Assembly (NCBI RefSeq): GCF_002777255.1
Contig: NZ_CP017634.1
Location: 818,903-882,902, forward strand
Direction of reading: 5' to 3'
Length of the DNA stretch: 64,000 bases
Source: Candidatus Formimonas warabiya
Lineage (GTDB): Bacteria > Bacillota > Dehalobacteriia > Dehalobacteriales > Dehalobacteriaceae
Positions 37,301 to 44,588 of this stretch are shown here, in pieces. A model generated the notes under the pieces. That model was given only the letters and a program-made list of their open reading frames with translations, had not been told where the DNA came from and searched no databases. The position numbers and the translations under genes are program-made. Position 1 is the first letter of the stretch, and each line of letters begins with the position of its first letter.

Positions 37301-37967
37301 GGCGGTAGTGGCGGGGCATATTGGTAAAGCGCGCAGCGGTATCATCCAGTTAAAACCAAAAGCCAACAGCCAGGGCCTGGTCGATATGGGTGTTACCAAG
37401 GGTGCGCAAGAAATCAGGACGAATCTGGATGCCGGCTTGACCAAGGGAATGTTCATATTTGGGGAAGATATCGGGGGATGGGACCTGAGTACGTTAGAAC
37501 TTCTCGTGGTGCAGGATACCCATTTAACGGAGACGGCGTTAACGGCGGATGTGGTCTTACCCGGTGTGAGTTTTGCCGAGTCCTCCGGAACCTTTACCAG
37601 TTCAGAACGACGCATTCAGAGACTAAACCAGGTCATCCCGGCTATTTCCGGACTGACCAACTGGGAAGTGATCATAGAAGTTGCCAATGCTTTTGGGGCC
37701 AACCTAGCATACTGCTGCCCCGAATGCATTGAGGAGGCCATATCTGCGGATATTCCGGAATACAAGGGAATTGTCCAAGGGGAGGAAAAGACGGTCTTCT
37801 GGCCGGTGCACGGCAGTCCCGTACTCTATGGGGAAAAGTTCCATTTTGCTGACGGGAAAGCCTGCCTGCACACCGTAGGAGAGGGGCCCTTATTTAAAGC
37901 GACGACCCATACAGACCACCTGGAAAACACATTTGTTGATTTCCTCAAAGAAAAAAAGATTGTTTAG
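34389..37967 (+). CDS. NuoG/GltD-like fused subunit with degenerate molybdopterin-oxidoreductase domain (Stn-type)
   Basis: The protein has 1192 residues. Domains in order: NuoG-type [2Fe-2S] (about 1-80, GACGLC), a Cys-rich cluster (95-110, DCRPPCRQACP), a GltD/NfnB-like flavin and NADPH module (about 195-520, VVGGGPAGL and VVGGGNTAMD), two ferredoxin clusters (about 610-675), and a molybdopterin-oxidoreductase-like region with its [4Fe-4S] (CSYCSVGC). In the last region the usual Sec/Cys metal-ligand segment is replaced by SFNGFDGG and the C-terminal cofactor-binding domain is missing, so it should be non-catalytic. This composition resembles the ferredoxin- and NAD-dependent transhydrogenase Stn of Sporomusa. 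Confidence 0.85.
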   Translation: MSQYRLNINGNEVVGRPGQTILEVARENGIEIPTLCYDERIKIYGACGLCVVEVEGSPKLFRSCATEIADGMVIHTETERVKGSRKVALELLLSDHLGDCRPPCRQACPANTDCQGYVGLIANGRYQEALELIKEQLPLPASIGRVCPHPCEEACRRQLVEEPVSIAWLKQFVADADLASGDAFMPEIKAPSGKKVAVVGGGPAGLTASYFLAKEGHQVVVFEAMPKAGGMLRYGIPQYRLPKEVLDQEIATIENMGVEIQTNVKIGRDIKLNYLRENFDAVYLAIGAWASSGMRCPGEKLDGVIGGIEFLEAVALNKPVQLGKKVAVVGGGNTAMDACRTAVRLGAEEVYLLYRRTRSEMPAADIEVIEAEEEGVIFQFLVAPIEIMGENGKATHIKLQQMELGEPDASGRRKPVPIPGAEKNLEVDNVIAAIGQQVVPEGMDGVTLTKWNTIVADEHTYMTNIPGVFAGGDAINEGPGIAIEAISDARKAADVICSYLEGEIIPYQAPYYAKREDLTADDFADREKVYRPHMGHLHPEERKHNFSEIVFGYTEEQAKKDAMRCLECGCGDIFECKLIHYANRYHVDPARVAGEVHKRNYKDEHPFIDRNPDKCILCGLCVRVCDEIMGVTALGLVNRGFDTIVQPEFNLPLQETGCISCGQCVAACPTGALQERLTIDKSVPLETAETSTICSYCSVGCNLKLKTKGELLVKSVPDKESSVDKGLLCVKGRFGFNMGQKGTRITAPLMKKNGEFKEVSWDEALLFVAKKTQSISSRYGSKALAVSVSDRYTNEEIYLAAKFGKQILGTDQVFSFNGFDGGIEDVLGYDASSNTFDELLSTEVILLVGSDIMHDHPIVGLKIKEAAAKGVKLITVNPFASLADEWADQKVCPADSVSFIKEVIKAVVESGRIPSDNSAAGFAPLRESLENIEVSGSAKEIAEAYTKAKRAIIVFDQNRVTADGAKLLADLAVVAGHIGKARSGIIQLKPKANSQGLVDMGVTKGAQEIRTNLDAGLTKGMFIFGEDIGGWDLSTLELLVVQDTHLTETALTADVVLPGVSFAESSGTFTSSERRIQRLNQVIPAISGLTNWEVIIEVANAFGANLAYCCPECIEEAISADIPEYKGIVQGEEKTVFWPVHGSPVLYGEKFHFADGKACLHTVGEGPLFKATTHTDHLENTFVDFLKEKKIV

Positions 37968-37994
37968 CGTGTGATGGAAAAACGATCTGACTTT

Positions 37995-38024
37995 AAATCT
38001 CCAACTTCGGTTGGAGATTTTTTT
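37995..38024 (+). terminator. Terminator of the Stn-like operon
   Basis: An 11-bp perfect stem (AAATCTCCAAC / GTTGGAGATTT) with a TTCG tetraloop is followed by TTTT. Confidence 0.95.
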
Positions 38025-38101
38025 GCCTGAAAAGGAATAGCAGATGAAGGATAAATTTTATTACCGGTGTTAAAAGGAAATCTCTTGAAATGATAGAATA
38101 T

Positions 38102-38129
38102 ATGTTACATTTGCTAGATACTGTAACAT
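38102..38129 (+). promoter_or_regulatory. Inverted TGTAACAT sites upstream of the sigma-54 activator gene
   Basis: ATGTTACA (38102-38109) and TGTAACAT (38122-38129) form an inverted repeat with a 12-bp centre, about 94 bp before the activator gene. The same half-site recurs at 40263 upstream of the sigma-54 promoter. I read it as the activator's own binding site and a sign of autoregulation. Confidence 0.6.
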
Positions 38130-38222
38130 TTGGGGAAATTATATCGCTAAAGCCAAAGTCAGATCGTGATGGGATTTTTCTAGTAATCCGAAGTAAGCCT
38201 AGTAAATGCGAGGTGATTACTT

Positions 38223-40172
38223 ATGAGATTTCATTATCAAGCTTGGGAGGATTTCGTTATAGGCAGAAATACCAGCAAGGAAACCTCTTTGGTGAGTCCC
38301 ATTATCCTGTCGTCCTGGCAACGGTGTGTCAACCGGCACCAGAGCCCTGATGAGGTCATTTCTTCCAGGGTACCGGAGGAAGAAGTAAATAAAAGAAGAA
38401 CTGTCAATCAAAATCTCATTAACGTTGCCAAACCATTTTTAGAGGAATTATATGAATTGGTGAAAGGGTCCGGCTTTACAGTTGTTCTCCTTGATCAGGA
38501 TGCCTGCATTTTGGAGATCTTGGGCGACCAGGATTTTTTAGAGCGGCATAAGCATTTCCAAACCGGTGAGATTTGGGACGAAGAGACAAAGGGCACAAAT
38601 GCCATGGGTATCGTAAAAATAGAAAAAATTCCGGTTCAGGTATACGCTACGGAGCACTATGTGCGGAAAAATCACAATATCACCTGTTCCGGCGCTCCCA
38701 TCCGCGGCGCCAATGGAGAAATGATCGGCATCCTAGACGTGTCCGGAGATTTTAACAAGGCCCATGCCCATACTTTAGGCATGGTGGTAGCTGCCGTCAA
38801 AGCGATTCAAAATGAGCTTAGCCTAAAAGCGGCCCATGCGGAAATCATCAAGTCCTATAACAATGTGAACGCGATTATCGAAACCATTTCCGACGGCATT
38901 GTTTCTTTTGATGAGTATGGCCGCATCACAAACATGAATCCTGTGGCGATTAAGATTTTAGACGTAAACGGATCCAATTACCAGGGAAAACAATTGAAAA
39001 GTATTCTGAAGAACGATGAAATCTTTGATCGCATCCTGCGCAACGGCCGAAGCATTTATGACAAGGAATTCCTTCTGGAAAGAAACCATAAACAAGTGCA
39101 CTTTCTCTTTTCCGCCCAGCCCATCATTGATCACGCCAAAGAGATTTGCGGCGGTGTAGCCAACCTGAGGGAAATTAAATACGTGCACCGGCTGATCAAC
39201 CAAATGGTGGGGGCAAGAGCTTTGTTTACCTTTGAAGATATTATCGGCGAAAGCGCCTCCATCAAAGAAAGCATTCGAATTGCCAAAGACATTGCGGCCA
39301 GTATGTCCTCCATCATTTTACAAGGCGAAAGCGGCACCGGTAAAGAAATGTTTGCTCAGGCCATTCATAATGAGAGCAGTTTTTCTCTCGGCCCTTTTAT
39401 GGTGATTAATTGTGGGGCCATCCCGAGAGACCTGATCGAGAGTGAACTTTTTGGCTATGAAGACGGGGCCTTTACCGGAGCCAAGCGGGGGGGACGAGCC
39501 GGTAAATTTGAGCTGGCCAACGGAGGGACCATCTTCCTTGATGAGATTGGTGATATGCCTTTAGATACCCAAGTATCCCTGTTGCGCGTGCTTCAGGAAA
39601 AACAGGTGGTACGGATCGGCGGGTATAAGTCCATACCCATCAATGTTCGGGTCATTGCCGCCACCAACAAAGATATCAAAGAAGAAGTCCGGAAAGGGAA
39701 TTTCCGGGAGGATCTTTACTATCGTTTGAATGTGATCAATATCACCATACCTCCCCTCCGCAAAAGGGAAGGAGATATTTTGCTCTTATCAAAATACTAT
39801 ATTAAAAAATGTTCTACCATGCTGGGCTATACGGTGAGTAATTTGGATCCCCAAGCTGTGCGCTCCCTGGAGGAGTATTATTGGCCGGGAAATGTCCGGG
39901 AGCTTGCCAATGCCATGGAAAGAGCGGTAAATATGGCGAAAGGAAAGGAAATTGCTTTAGAACATTTGCCGGAAAATCTGCAAAAACAAACAAATTTGGG
40001 AAAGAAGAAAGCAAAGGATCCCCATACGTTGGAAAAGAGGGAAAAAGAGATTATCCTGGAAACTTTGGAAGCGGTTAACTGGAATATCTCGAAAGGCTCT
40101 TCCATTTTAGGGATTTCCCGGAATACCCTTTACCGGAAAATCAATAAGTATGAGATCACAATGACGGGTTAA
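38223..40172 (+). CDS. Sigma-54-dependent transcriptional activator (AcoR-like, GAF-PAS-AAA-Fis)
   Basis: The 649-residue protein has an AcoR-type N-terminal GAF-like domain (about 20-190), a PAS domain (about 215-325), an AAA+ domain with Walker A GESGTGKE near residue 370 and the sigma-54-contacting GAFTGA loop near 415, and a C-terminal Fis-type helix-turn-helix ending ISRNTLYRKINKYEI. The start at 38223 follows GAGGTGATT. It lies just upstream of a -24/-12 promoter that serves the DUF2193 gene, so it most likely switches on the C1 genes in response to a small molecule or redox signal. Confidence 0.94.
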   Translation: MRFHYQAWEDFVIGRNTSKETSLVSPIILSSWQRCVNRHQSPDEVISSRVPEEEVNKRRTVNQNLINVAKPFLEELYELVKGSGFTVVLLDQDACILEILGDQDFLERHKHFQTGEIWDEETKGTNAMGIVKIEKIPVQVYATEHYVRKNHNITCSGAPIRGANGEMIGILDVSGDFNKAHAHTLGMVVAAVKAIQNELSLKAAHAEIIKSYNNVNAIIETISDGIVSFDEYGRITNMNPVAIKILDVNGSNYQGKQLKSILKNDEIFDRILRNGRSIYDKEFLLERNHKQVHFLFSAQPIIDHAKEICGGVANLREIKYVHRLINQMVGARALFTFEDIIGESASIKESIRIAKDIAASMSSIILQGESGTGKEMFAQAIHNESSFSLGPFMVINCGAIPRDLIESELFGYEDGAFTGAKRGGRAGKFELANGGTIFLDEIGDMPLDTQVSLLRVLQEKQVVRIGGYKSIPINVRVIAATNKDIKEEVRKGNFREDLYYRLNVINITIPPLRKREGDILLLSKYYIKKCSTMLGYTVSNLDPQAVRSLEEYYWPGNVRELANAMERAVNMAKGKEIALEHLPENLQKQTNLGKKKAKDPHTLEKREKEIILETLEAVNWNISKGSSILGISRNTLYRKINKYEITMTG

Positions 40173-40214
40173 GGACAGCCACGAAAAAATTTTTTTGAAC
40201 GAAATGCAACGCTT

Positions 40215-40243
40215 TAGAGCTCTGGGCAAAGAGCTCTATTTTT
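40215..40243 (+). terminator. Terminator after the activator gene
   Basis: An 8-bp stem (TAGAGCTC / GAGCTCTA) with an 8-nt loop is followed by TTTTT. Confidence 0.85.
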
Positions 40244-40262
40244 ATGCTCATTATTGGCACAC

Positions 40263-40270
40263 TGTAACAT
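40263..40270 (+). promoter_or_regulatory. Upstream activator half-site TGTAACAT
   Basis: The site is identical to the half-site upstream of the activator gene and lies about 148 bp before the -24 box, the usual distance for an enhancer site. TGGTACA, 5 bp downstream, and TGTCACA at 40339 may be degenerate partners. Confidence 0.55.
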
Positions 40271-40409
40271 TTTGGTACAAGGGGCAAAACAGGCTTAACA
40301 AACAGTTTCCATGATCAGGAAGATTATTGCTCCAAATTGTCACACAAATACCTGATCAAAAAAATTCACAGAATGAGATAAAATAAGAAAAGTCAAACAA
40401 TTCCCTCGT

Positions 40410-40425
40410 TGGCATAAAAATTGCA
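40410..40425 (+). promoter_or_regulatory. Sigma-54 (-24/-12) promoter of the DUF2193 gene
   Basis: TGGCATAAAAATTGCA matches the TGGCAC-N5-TTGCA consensus, with GG at 40411 and GC at 40423 exactly 12 bp apart. Transcription should start near 40436, about 30 bp before the DUF2193 gene. Confidence 0.9.
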
Positions 40426-40465
40426 TTAATGATCTTTGCTATTAATTTAAAAGGAGGGTTTTTTC

Positions 40466-41935
40466 ATGTCAAACGCAATTTATGCCAAGATGATTGCAGA
40501 AGCACTGGCGGCCCAAAAAGCAGATCTAAACGTGATCAAAGCAAAGAGGGGAGGAAAATTTAAAATCTCGGATGCCAAACCCTATGTGGATGCGGTAAAC
40601 GAGATGAAAGCAGGAGAAGGACAAAGTCGTGAAGTGATCAGACTGCATGTGGACTCAGTTAACGCCCATTATCAAATCTTTGACCAAATCACTGAGACAG
40701 TTACCCCGGAAGATGATCCTTTTGTAGAACATTATCAGACCCCTGCGCTCCTGGAAATTCTCTATGAATTGGACCCTGCTTTCCGTGATGCCGTGGATCA
40801 ATTCATCAAAGCCATTGCAGACAAGGAAGCCTTAATCGGCAAAGAATCCGTGCGCCGTTACGGAGGCTTCTATGGTCCTACCGCTGTGGTTGATTTTGCT
40901 TTTGTTCCCGGTTCCACCAGCAATGTGGTCAATACTATTCTGCAAGATCTGCCCATGGAAAAGAAGTATAAACAAGCCATCTTATCTGCTAAGTCATGGG
41001 GCATGGATACTTCTTACGGGATAGGGGCAGCTTTTGCCACTTCTCTGGAAGCAGGCAAGACCTTGGCTGAAGCGGCAAAAGACGAAGTGGAGATGCTTCA
41101 ACTGGTTTACGACAAGCCTATTGAAGCACAAGCCAAATTGATGGCGGATCATGGGCATACCTCCTTTGACGTTAAGAAGTATATGGAAATGTATAAAGAA
41201 AGAATTCGCCCGGCGGTAAAAGAAGCCGTGGATGCCGGTGTGCATTACGGCAATATCGTTACGGTTCCTGCCTACTGTGTAGGAGATGTGGCCCACCATA
41301 TCGCCCAATCCATGTTTAATATGGCGAAAGACGATATGACCATGGCGATTATGGAAGCAACCACCGATGTGATGGAAAAAACCTTAAACCTGGGCTTGGA
41401 TCAAGGGTATAAGAGCGTTTATGATGTTTTAAGCGTAGCCACCGGTTCTACCGCAACTGCGGTTGCCTATATTTTGGAAAAAGACGGTTTCACCGTTCCC
41501 ATGGTGATTGATCTCCTCACCAAACGGTTCACCAACTATGTGCAGAAATATCCTCAACGGGGCGCGGCGGCAGAATTACACAATGTGGACTTTATGGATA
41601 TGATTTATCGGGGCAGCCAGGTTCTGGCCAAGGCTGGCGTGAAAATCAAAGGAATTCCCGTTCAACTGAGTGCGATTGACGATAACGAGATTATTGCCAA
41701 TCCGCAGCGCTATACTTATCCTGCCTGTGCCATTACGGTCAGATTCTCTTCCCTGATGCGTTTGGCCGACTTCCCCTGTCTCTTGACGAGTGAGCCGGTT
41801 ACCGCTACCTTAATGACCAATATTATCGCCCTGGATCCCAAAACACCCGGCTCTCCTGCCCGAGTATGCAAAAACTGCGCTGTGACCACCCTGATCAAAC
41901 GTTGCGGTTATTGCAACTGGAGCTCTGCCGTATAA
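40466..41935 (+). CDS. DUF2193 family protein
   Basis: This 489-residue soluble protein resembles a family I know mainly from methanogenic archaea (DUF2193). A long helical-looking body contains ESVRRYGGFYGPTAVVDFAF near residue 130. The C-terminus ends in two CxxC pairs (Cys468/471 and Cys480/483) that look like a zinc or iron-sulfur site. The RBS is AAAGGAGGG. It is expressed from a sigma-54 promoter at the head of the H4MPT/MFR gene set. The function is unknown; the position suggests a substrate-entry or C1-transfer role, possibly in place of the absent Fae. Confidence 0.8.
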   Translation: MSNAIYAKMIAEALAAQKADLNVIKAKRGGKFKISDAKPYVDAVNEMKAGEGQSREVIRLHVDSVNAHYQIFDQITETVTPEDDPFVEHYQTPALLEILYELDPAFRDAVDQFIKAIADKEALIGKESVRRYGGFYGPTAVVDFAFVPGSTSNVVNTILQDLPMEKKYKQAILSAKSWGMDTSYGIGAAFATSLEAGKTLAEAAKDEVEMLQLVYDKPIEAQAKLMADHGHTSFDVKKYMEMYKERIRPAVKEAVDAGVHYGNIVTVPAYCVGDVAHHIAQSMFNMAKDDMTMAIMEATTDVMEKTLNLGLDQGYKSVYDVLSVATGSTATAVAYILEKDGFTVPMVIDLLTKRFTNYVQKYPQRGAAAELHNVDFMDMIYRGSQVLAKAGVKIKGIPVQLSAIDDNEIIANPQRYTYPACAITVRFSSLMRLADFPCLLTSEPVTATLMTNIIALDPKTPGSPARVCKNCAVTTLIKRCGYCNWSSAV

Positions 41936-41960
41936 AATCTACAGATAAAAAAAGGAAGGA

Positions 41961-41985
41961 GAAGGTAGCTGAATCAGCTGCCTTC
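41961..41985 (+). other. Hairpin between the DUF2193 and aquaporin genes
   Basis: An 11-bp stem (GAAGGTAGCTG / CAGCTGCCTTC, one U-G pair) with loop AAT has no T run. It may protect the 3' end of the DUF2193 message or reduce downstream expression. Confidence 0.5.
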
Positions 41986-42043
41986 CCACTTCCCCAAATG
42001 AGGTCAACCATAGTTAGATTATCATATAAGGGGGGTAATTTCA

Positions 42044-42829
42044 ATGCCTTCGCTATCAAAGAAGTTTTTCGCAGAGTTAATTGGAACCTGGATGCTGGTA
42101 TTGGTGGGGCCGGGCGCGGCGGCAGTCACTCTGATGCTGGCCCAGGGAGAGGATAAGGCCTCGGGTTTTAATATTGGCATTGGTGCTTTAGGGGGATTAG
42201 GCGACTGGTTGGGCATCGGATTGGCTTTCGCAATTGTTATTGCTGCGGCGATTTATATTTTTGGACCTGTTTCCGGAGCCCATCTGAATCCTGCGGTAAC
42301 CATCGCCCTTTGGGCGGGCAAGCGTTTTCCCACCAAAGAAGTGATCCCTTATCTCTTGGCCCAGTTCATCGGTGCGGTGCTGGGATCGGCTACCTTATTA
42401 GCGATGCTGGGGAGTGCAGGGGCAACAGTGGGCGGTTTAGGTGCGCCGGGTCCTTTTCCCGGAATCAGCCTGACCGGCGTGTTTATTGCAGAATTAGTAG
42501 GCACCTTTATTCTCATGTTAACGATTATGGGAATTGCTGTTGACAACAGAGCCCCGCAAGGTTGGGCAGGTTTGATCATCGGGTTGATTGTGGCTGGCGT
42601 GATCATTACCATGGGCAATATTTCCGGTCAAGGAATCAATCCTGCCCGTACTTTTGGGCCTGTGCTGGTGGATAGCCTGGCCGGCGGACCTAATGGCTGG
42701 CCGGTATATTGGATTTATCTCGTAGCACCGATTATCGGAGCGGTGGCAGCTGTTTTCGTCTACGATGCCGTTGTAAAAGAAGAGTTAGTTTCCACCCAAG
42801 CGAAATCAACATCCAATTCAGTCGGTTAA
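42044..42829 (+). CDS. MIP family aquaporin/glycerol facilitator
   Basis: This 261-residue protein has six membrane helices and both pore motifs, NPA in GAHLNPAVTIALWAG (about residue 85) and in QGINPARTFGP (about residue 200). The ribosome binding site is AAGGGGGG. MIP channels pass water, glycerol and other small uncharged solutes. Placed in a C1 operon it could admit methanol, formaldehyde hydrate or a similar neutral substrate, but the selectivity residues cannot settle this. Confidence 0.92.
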   Translation: MPSLSKKFFAELIGTWMLVLVGPGAAAVTLMLAQGEDKASGFNIGIGALGGLGDWLGIGLAFAIVIAAAIYIFGPVSGAHLNPAVTIALWAGKRFPTKEVIPYLLAQFIGAVLGSATLLAMLGSAGATVGGLGAPGPFPGISLTGVFIAELVGTFILMLTIMGIAVDNRAPQGWAGLIIGLIVAGVIITMGNISGQGINPARTFGPVLVDSLAGGPNGWPVYWIYLVAPIIGAVAAVFVYDAVVKEELVSTQAKSTSNSVG

Positions 42830-42892
42830 GTTGATGAGATTCGGTAATTACTTTCTCCCTATCGCTATGGTCAAAGCTACGCATTTAATAGA

Positions 42893-42923
42893 GGGGCAGG
42901 TTCTTTTGGGGGAGCCTGCTCCC
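42893..42923 (+). other. Hairpin upstream of the RFAP synthase gene
   Basis: GGGGCAGG can pair with CCTGC-T-CCC, or alternatively GGGAGC with GCTCCC. The T-poor tail argues against a simple terminator. It lies in the 141-bp gap between the aquaporin and the cofactor genes. Confidence 0.35.
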
Positions 42924-42970
42924 TTCAAAAATCTGCTTTTCGAAATATAAAGATCCGTAGGAGAGAGGTG

Positions 42971-43939
42971 ATGAGATTGGATCAGTTTTGGGTAAAAACG
43001 GGAACCCGTCTTCATCTGGGTCAACTGGATCTCAATGGCTCATTAGGCCGCCTGTATGGCGGACTGGGTTTAGCTATTGATCAACCCCAATTGGAGATTA
43101 TGGCGGAAAGAAATCATCATCTTGAAATTATCAGCCCGGACAGCGAGAAAAAGAGACTCGTCAGTATCGTTAGAAAATACCTGGAGTATTATCAGCTTCC
43201 CGGTGTCAAAATCAATTTGCTTCAATCTTTACCCAGTCATAGCGGGTTGGGTTCAGGAACCCAGCTTTCTTTAGCATTGGGGCTTGCAATTACTCGCGTT
43301 TACGCATTAGAGCCATCTTTAGCGGAACTGGCCAGTATTACGGACCGTGAGAGCAGCCGCTCGGGAATTGGCGTGGCCGCTTTTGAACAGGGTGGTTTTT
43401 TGGTAGACGGGGGTAAACCAATCCATCAAGCGAGGGATGATTTCAAAGTTCCTCCGCTCCTTTTTCGGATTCCCTTTCCGGACGAATGGGTGATGATTCT
43501 GGTCTTACCTGATCAGGAAGAGAAAATGTATGGGCAGAAAGAGGAAGCCACATTTAATGCTTTGCCTCCTATGGATGAACAGGTTTCCGGGAGTATTACC
43601 CGTCTGATTCTGATGAAACTATTACCCGGTTTAATCGAAAAGGACTTGGCCTCTTTTGGGCAGGCCGTTACAGAAATTCAAAAACTGGTGGGGAATTACT
43701 TTGCCCCGGTGCAGGGAGGGCAGTATGCCAGTACCCTGGGGTCTCAACTGGCGGATTATTTATTGTCCCAAGGGGCGGCCGGAGTAGGGCAAAGCTCCTG
43801 GGGTCCCACAATTTACGGGTTTACCCACCAAGAAAAACAAGCCGATTTGCTGGACCGGACCCGGTGCTTTTTAGGGGGACGTGGTCGGGTATGGACAGCC
43901 AAAGGAGTTAATCATGGGGCAAAATGGGGTTGGAAATAA
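42971..43939 (+). CDS. mptG: Beta-ribofuranosylaminobenzene 5'-phosphate synthase (RFAP synthase)
   Basis: This 322-residue GHMP-kinase-fold enzyme starts with the family pattern TGTRLHLGQLDLNG, with SLPSHSGLGSGTQ near residue 88 and DRESSRSGIGVAAFEQGGF near residue 130. RFAP synthase joins 4-hydroxy- or 4-aminobenzoate to phosphoribosyl diphosphate, the step that commits to methanopterin. The ATG at 42971 follows GGAGAGAGG. It overlaps the next gene by 26 bp. Its presence is strong evidence that the organism makes H4MPT. Confidence 0.92.
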   Translation: MRLDQFWVKTGTRLHLGQLDLNGSLGRLYGGLGLAIDQPQLEIMAERNHHLEIISPDSEKKRLVSIVRKYLEYYQLPGVKINLLQSLPSHSGLGSGTQLSLALGLAITRVYALEPSLAELASITDRESSRSGIGVAAFEQGGFLVDGGKPIHQARDDFKVPPLLFRIPFPDEWVMILVLPDQEEKMYGQKEEATFNALPPMDEQVSGSITRLILMKLLPGLIEKDLASFGQAVTEIQKLVGNYFAPVQGGQYASTLGSQLADYLLSQGAAGVGQSSWGPTIYGFTHQEKQADLLDRTRCFLGGRGRVWTAKGVNHGAKWGWK

Positions 43940-44522
43940 ACAAAAAAGCACAAAAAAACCAAGGAGTAATCAAATGACAGATCAAGGGGAGGTTCCGTCA
44001 CGCATCGCCTGGGGGATGACCGGGGCGGGACACGATTTAGCTTCTTGTGTAGAGTTGGTGTGCACTTTGGAGCAGGCAGACATCTTCCTTTCCCGGGCGG
44101 CTCAAGAAGTACTTGCCGCGTACAGGCTTTTCGGCAGATTAAAAGGAACAAAACATCAGCTGTTTTTTGATGACCATGCCAGTAGCAGGCCTGTTACCAG
44201 GCTCTATACCGGGAGATATGACCTGGTGGTGATTGCGCCGGTGACCGCCAATACCATCGCCAAAATGGCCCACGGCATTGCGGATAATCTGATCACCAAT
44301 TTATTTGCCCATGCCGGCAAATGTCAGATTCCCACGATCCTACTTCCTTGTGATGGGGCAAATGAATTGACCTCTCTTACCCCTCAGGGAGAAGAAGTTT
44401 TCATTCATGTGCGGCAGATCGACCGGGAAAATTTGGCCCGTTTGGCCGGGTGGTCTGGTGTGCGCATCGTTGGCGATCCGGCCCAATTGGGTGATGCGAT
44501 CAAACACCGATCCCGCTGGTAA
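43914..44522 (+). CDS. DmrB-like flavoprotein (putative dihydromethanopterin reductase)
   Basis: The 202-residue flavoprotein is related to DfpA/CoaC decarboxylases and to archaeal AfpA. It has IAWGMTGAGHDL (flavin phosphate loop), VIAPVTANTIAKMAHGIADNL, and an ILLPCDGANE loop. DmrB-type members reduce dihydromethanopterin to H4MPT, and the position after mptG supports that assignment. The ATG at 43914 follows AAAGGAG and overlaps mptG. Confidence 0.82.
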   Translation: MGQNGVGNKQKSTKKPRSNQMTDQGEVPSRIAWGMTGAGHDLASCVELVCTLEQADIFLSRAAQEVLAAYRLFGRLKGTKHQLFFDDHASSRPVTRLYTGRYDLVVIAPVTANTIAKMAHGIADNLITNLFAHAGKCQIPTILLPCDGANELTSLTPQGEEVFIHVRQIDRENLARLAGWSGVRIVGDPAQLGDAIKHRSRW

Positions 44523-44588
44523 GCAAGAGGATATTTATCTTCCTTCCGCAGGCTCCGGAGGGATTTCAGGAAAGAAGGCTGGTTTAAA

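Noticed and set aside
34389..37967. Catalytic formate dehydrogenase in the large Stn-like protein
   Set aside because: The Sec/Cys segment and the C-terminal molybdopterin domain are absent, so catalysis on formate is unlikely.
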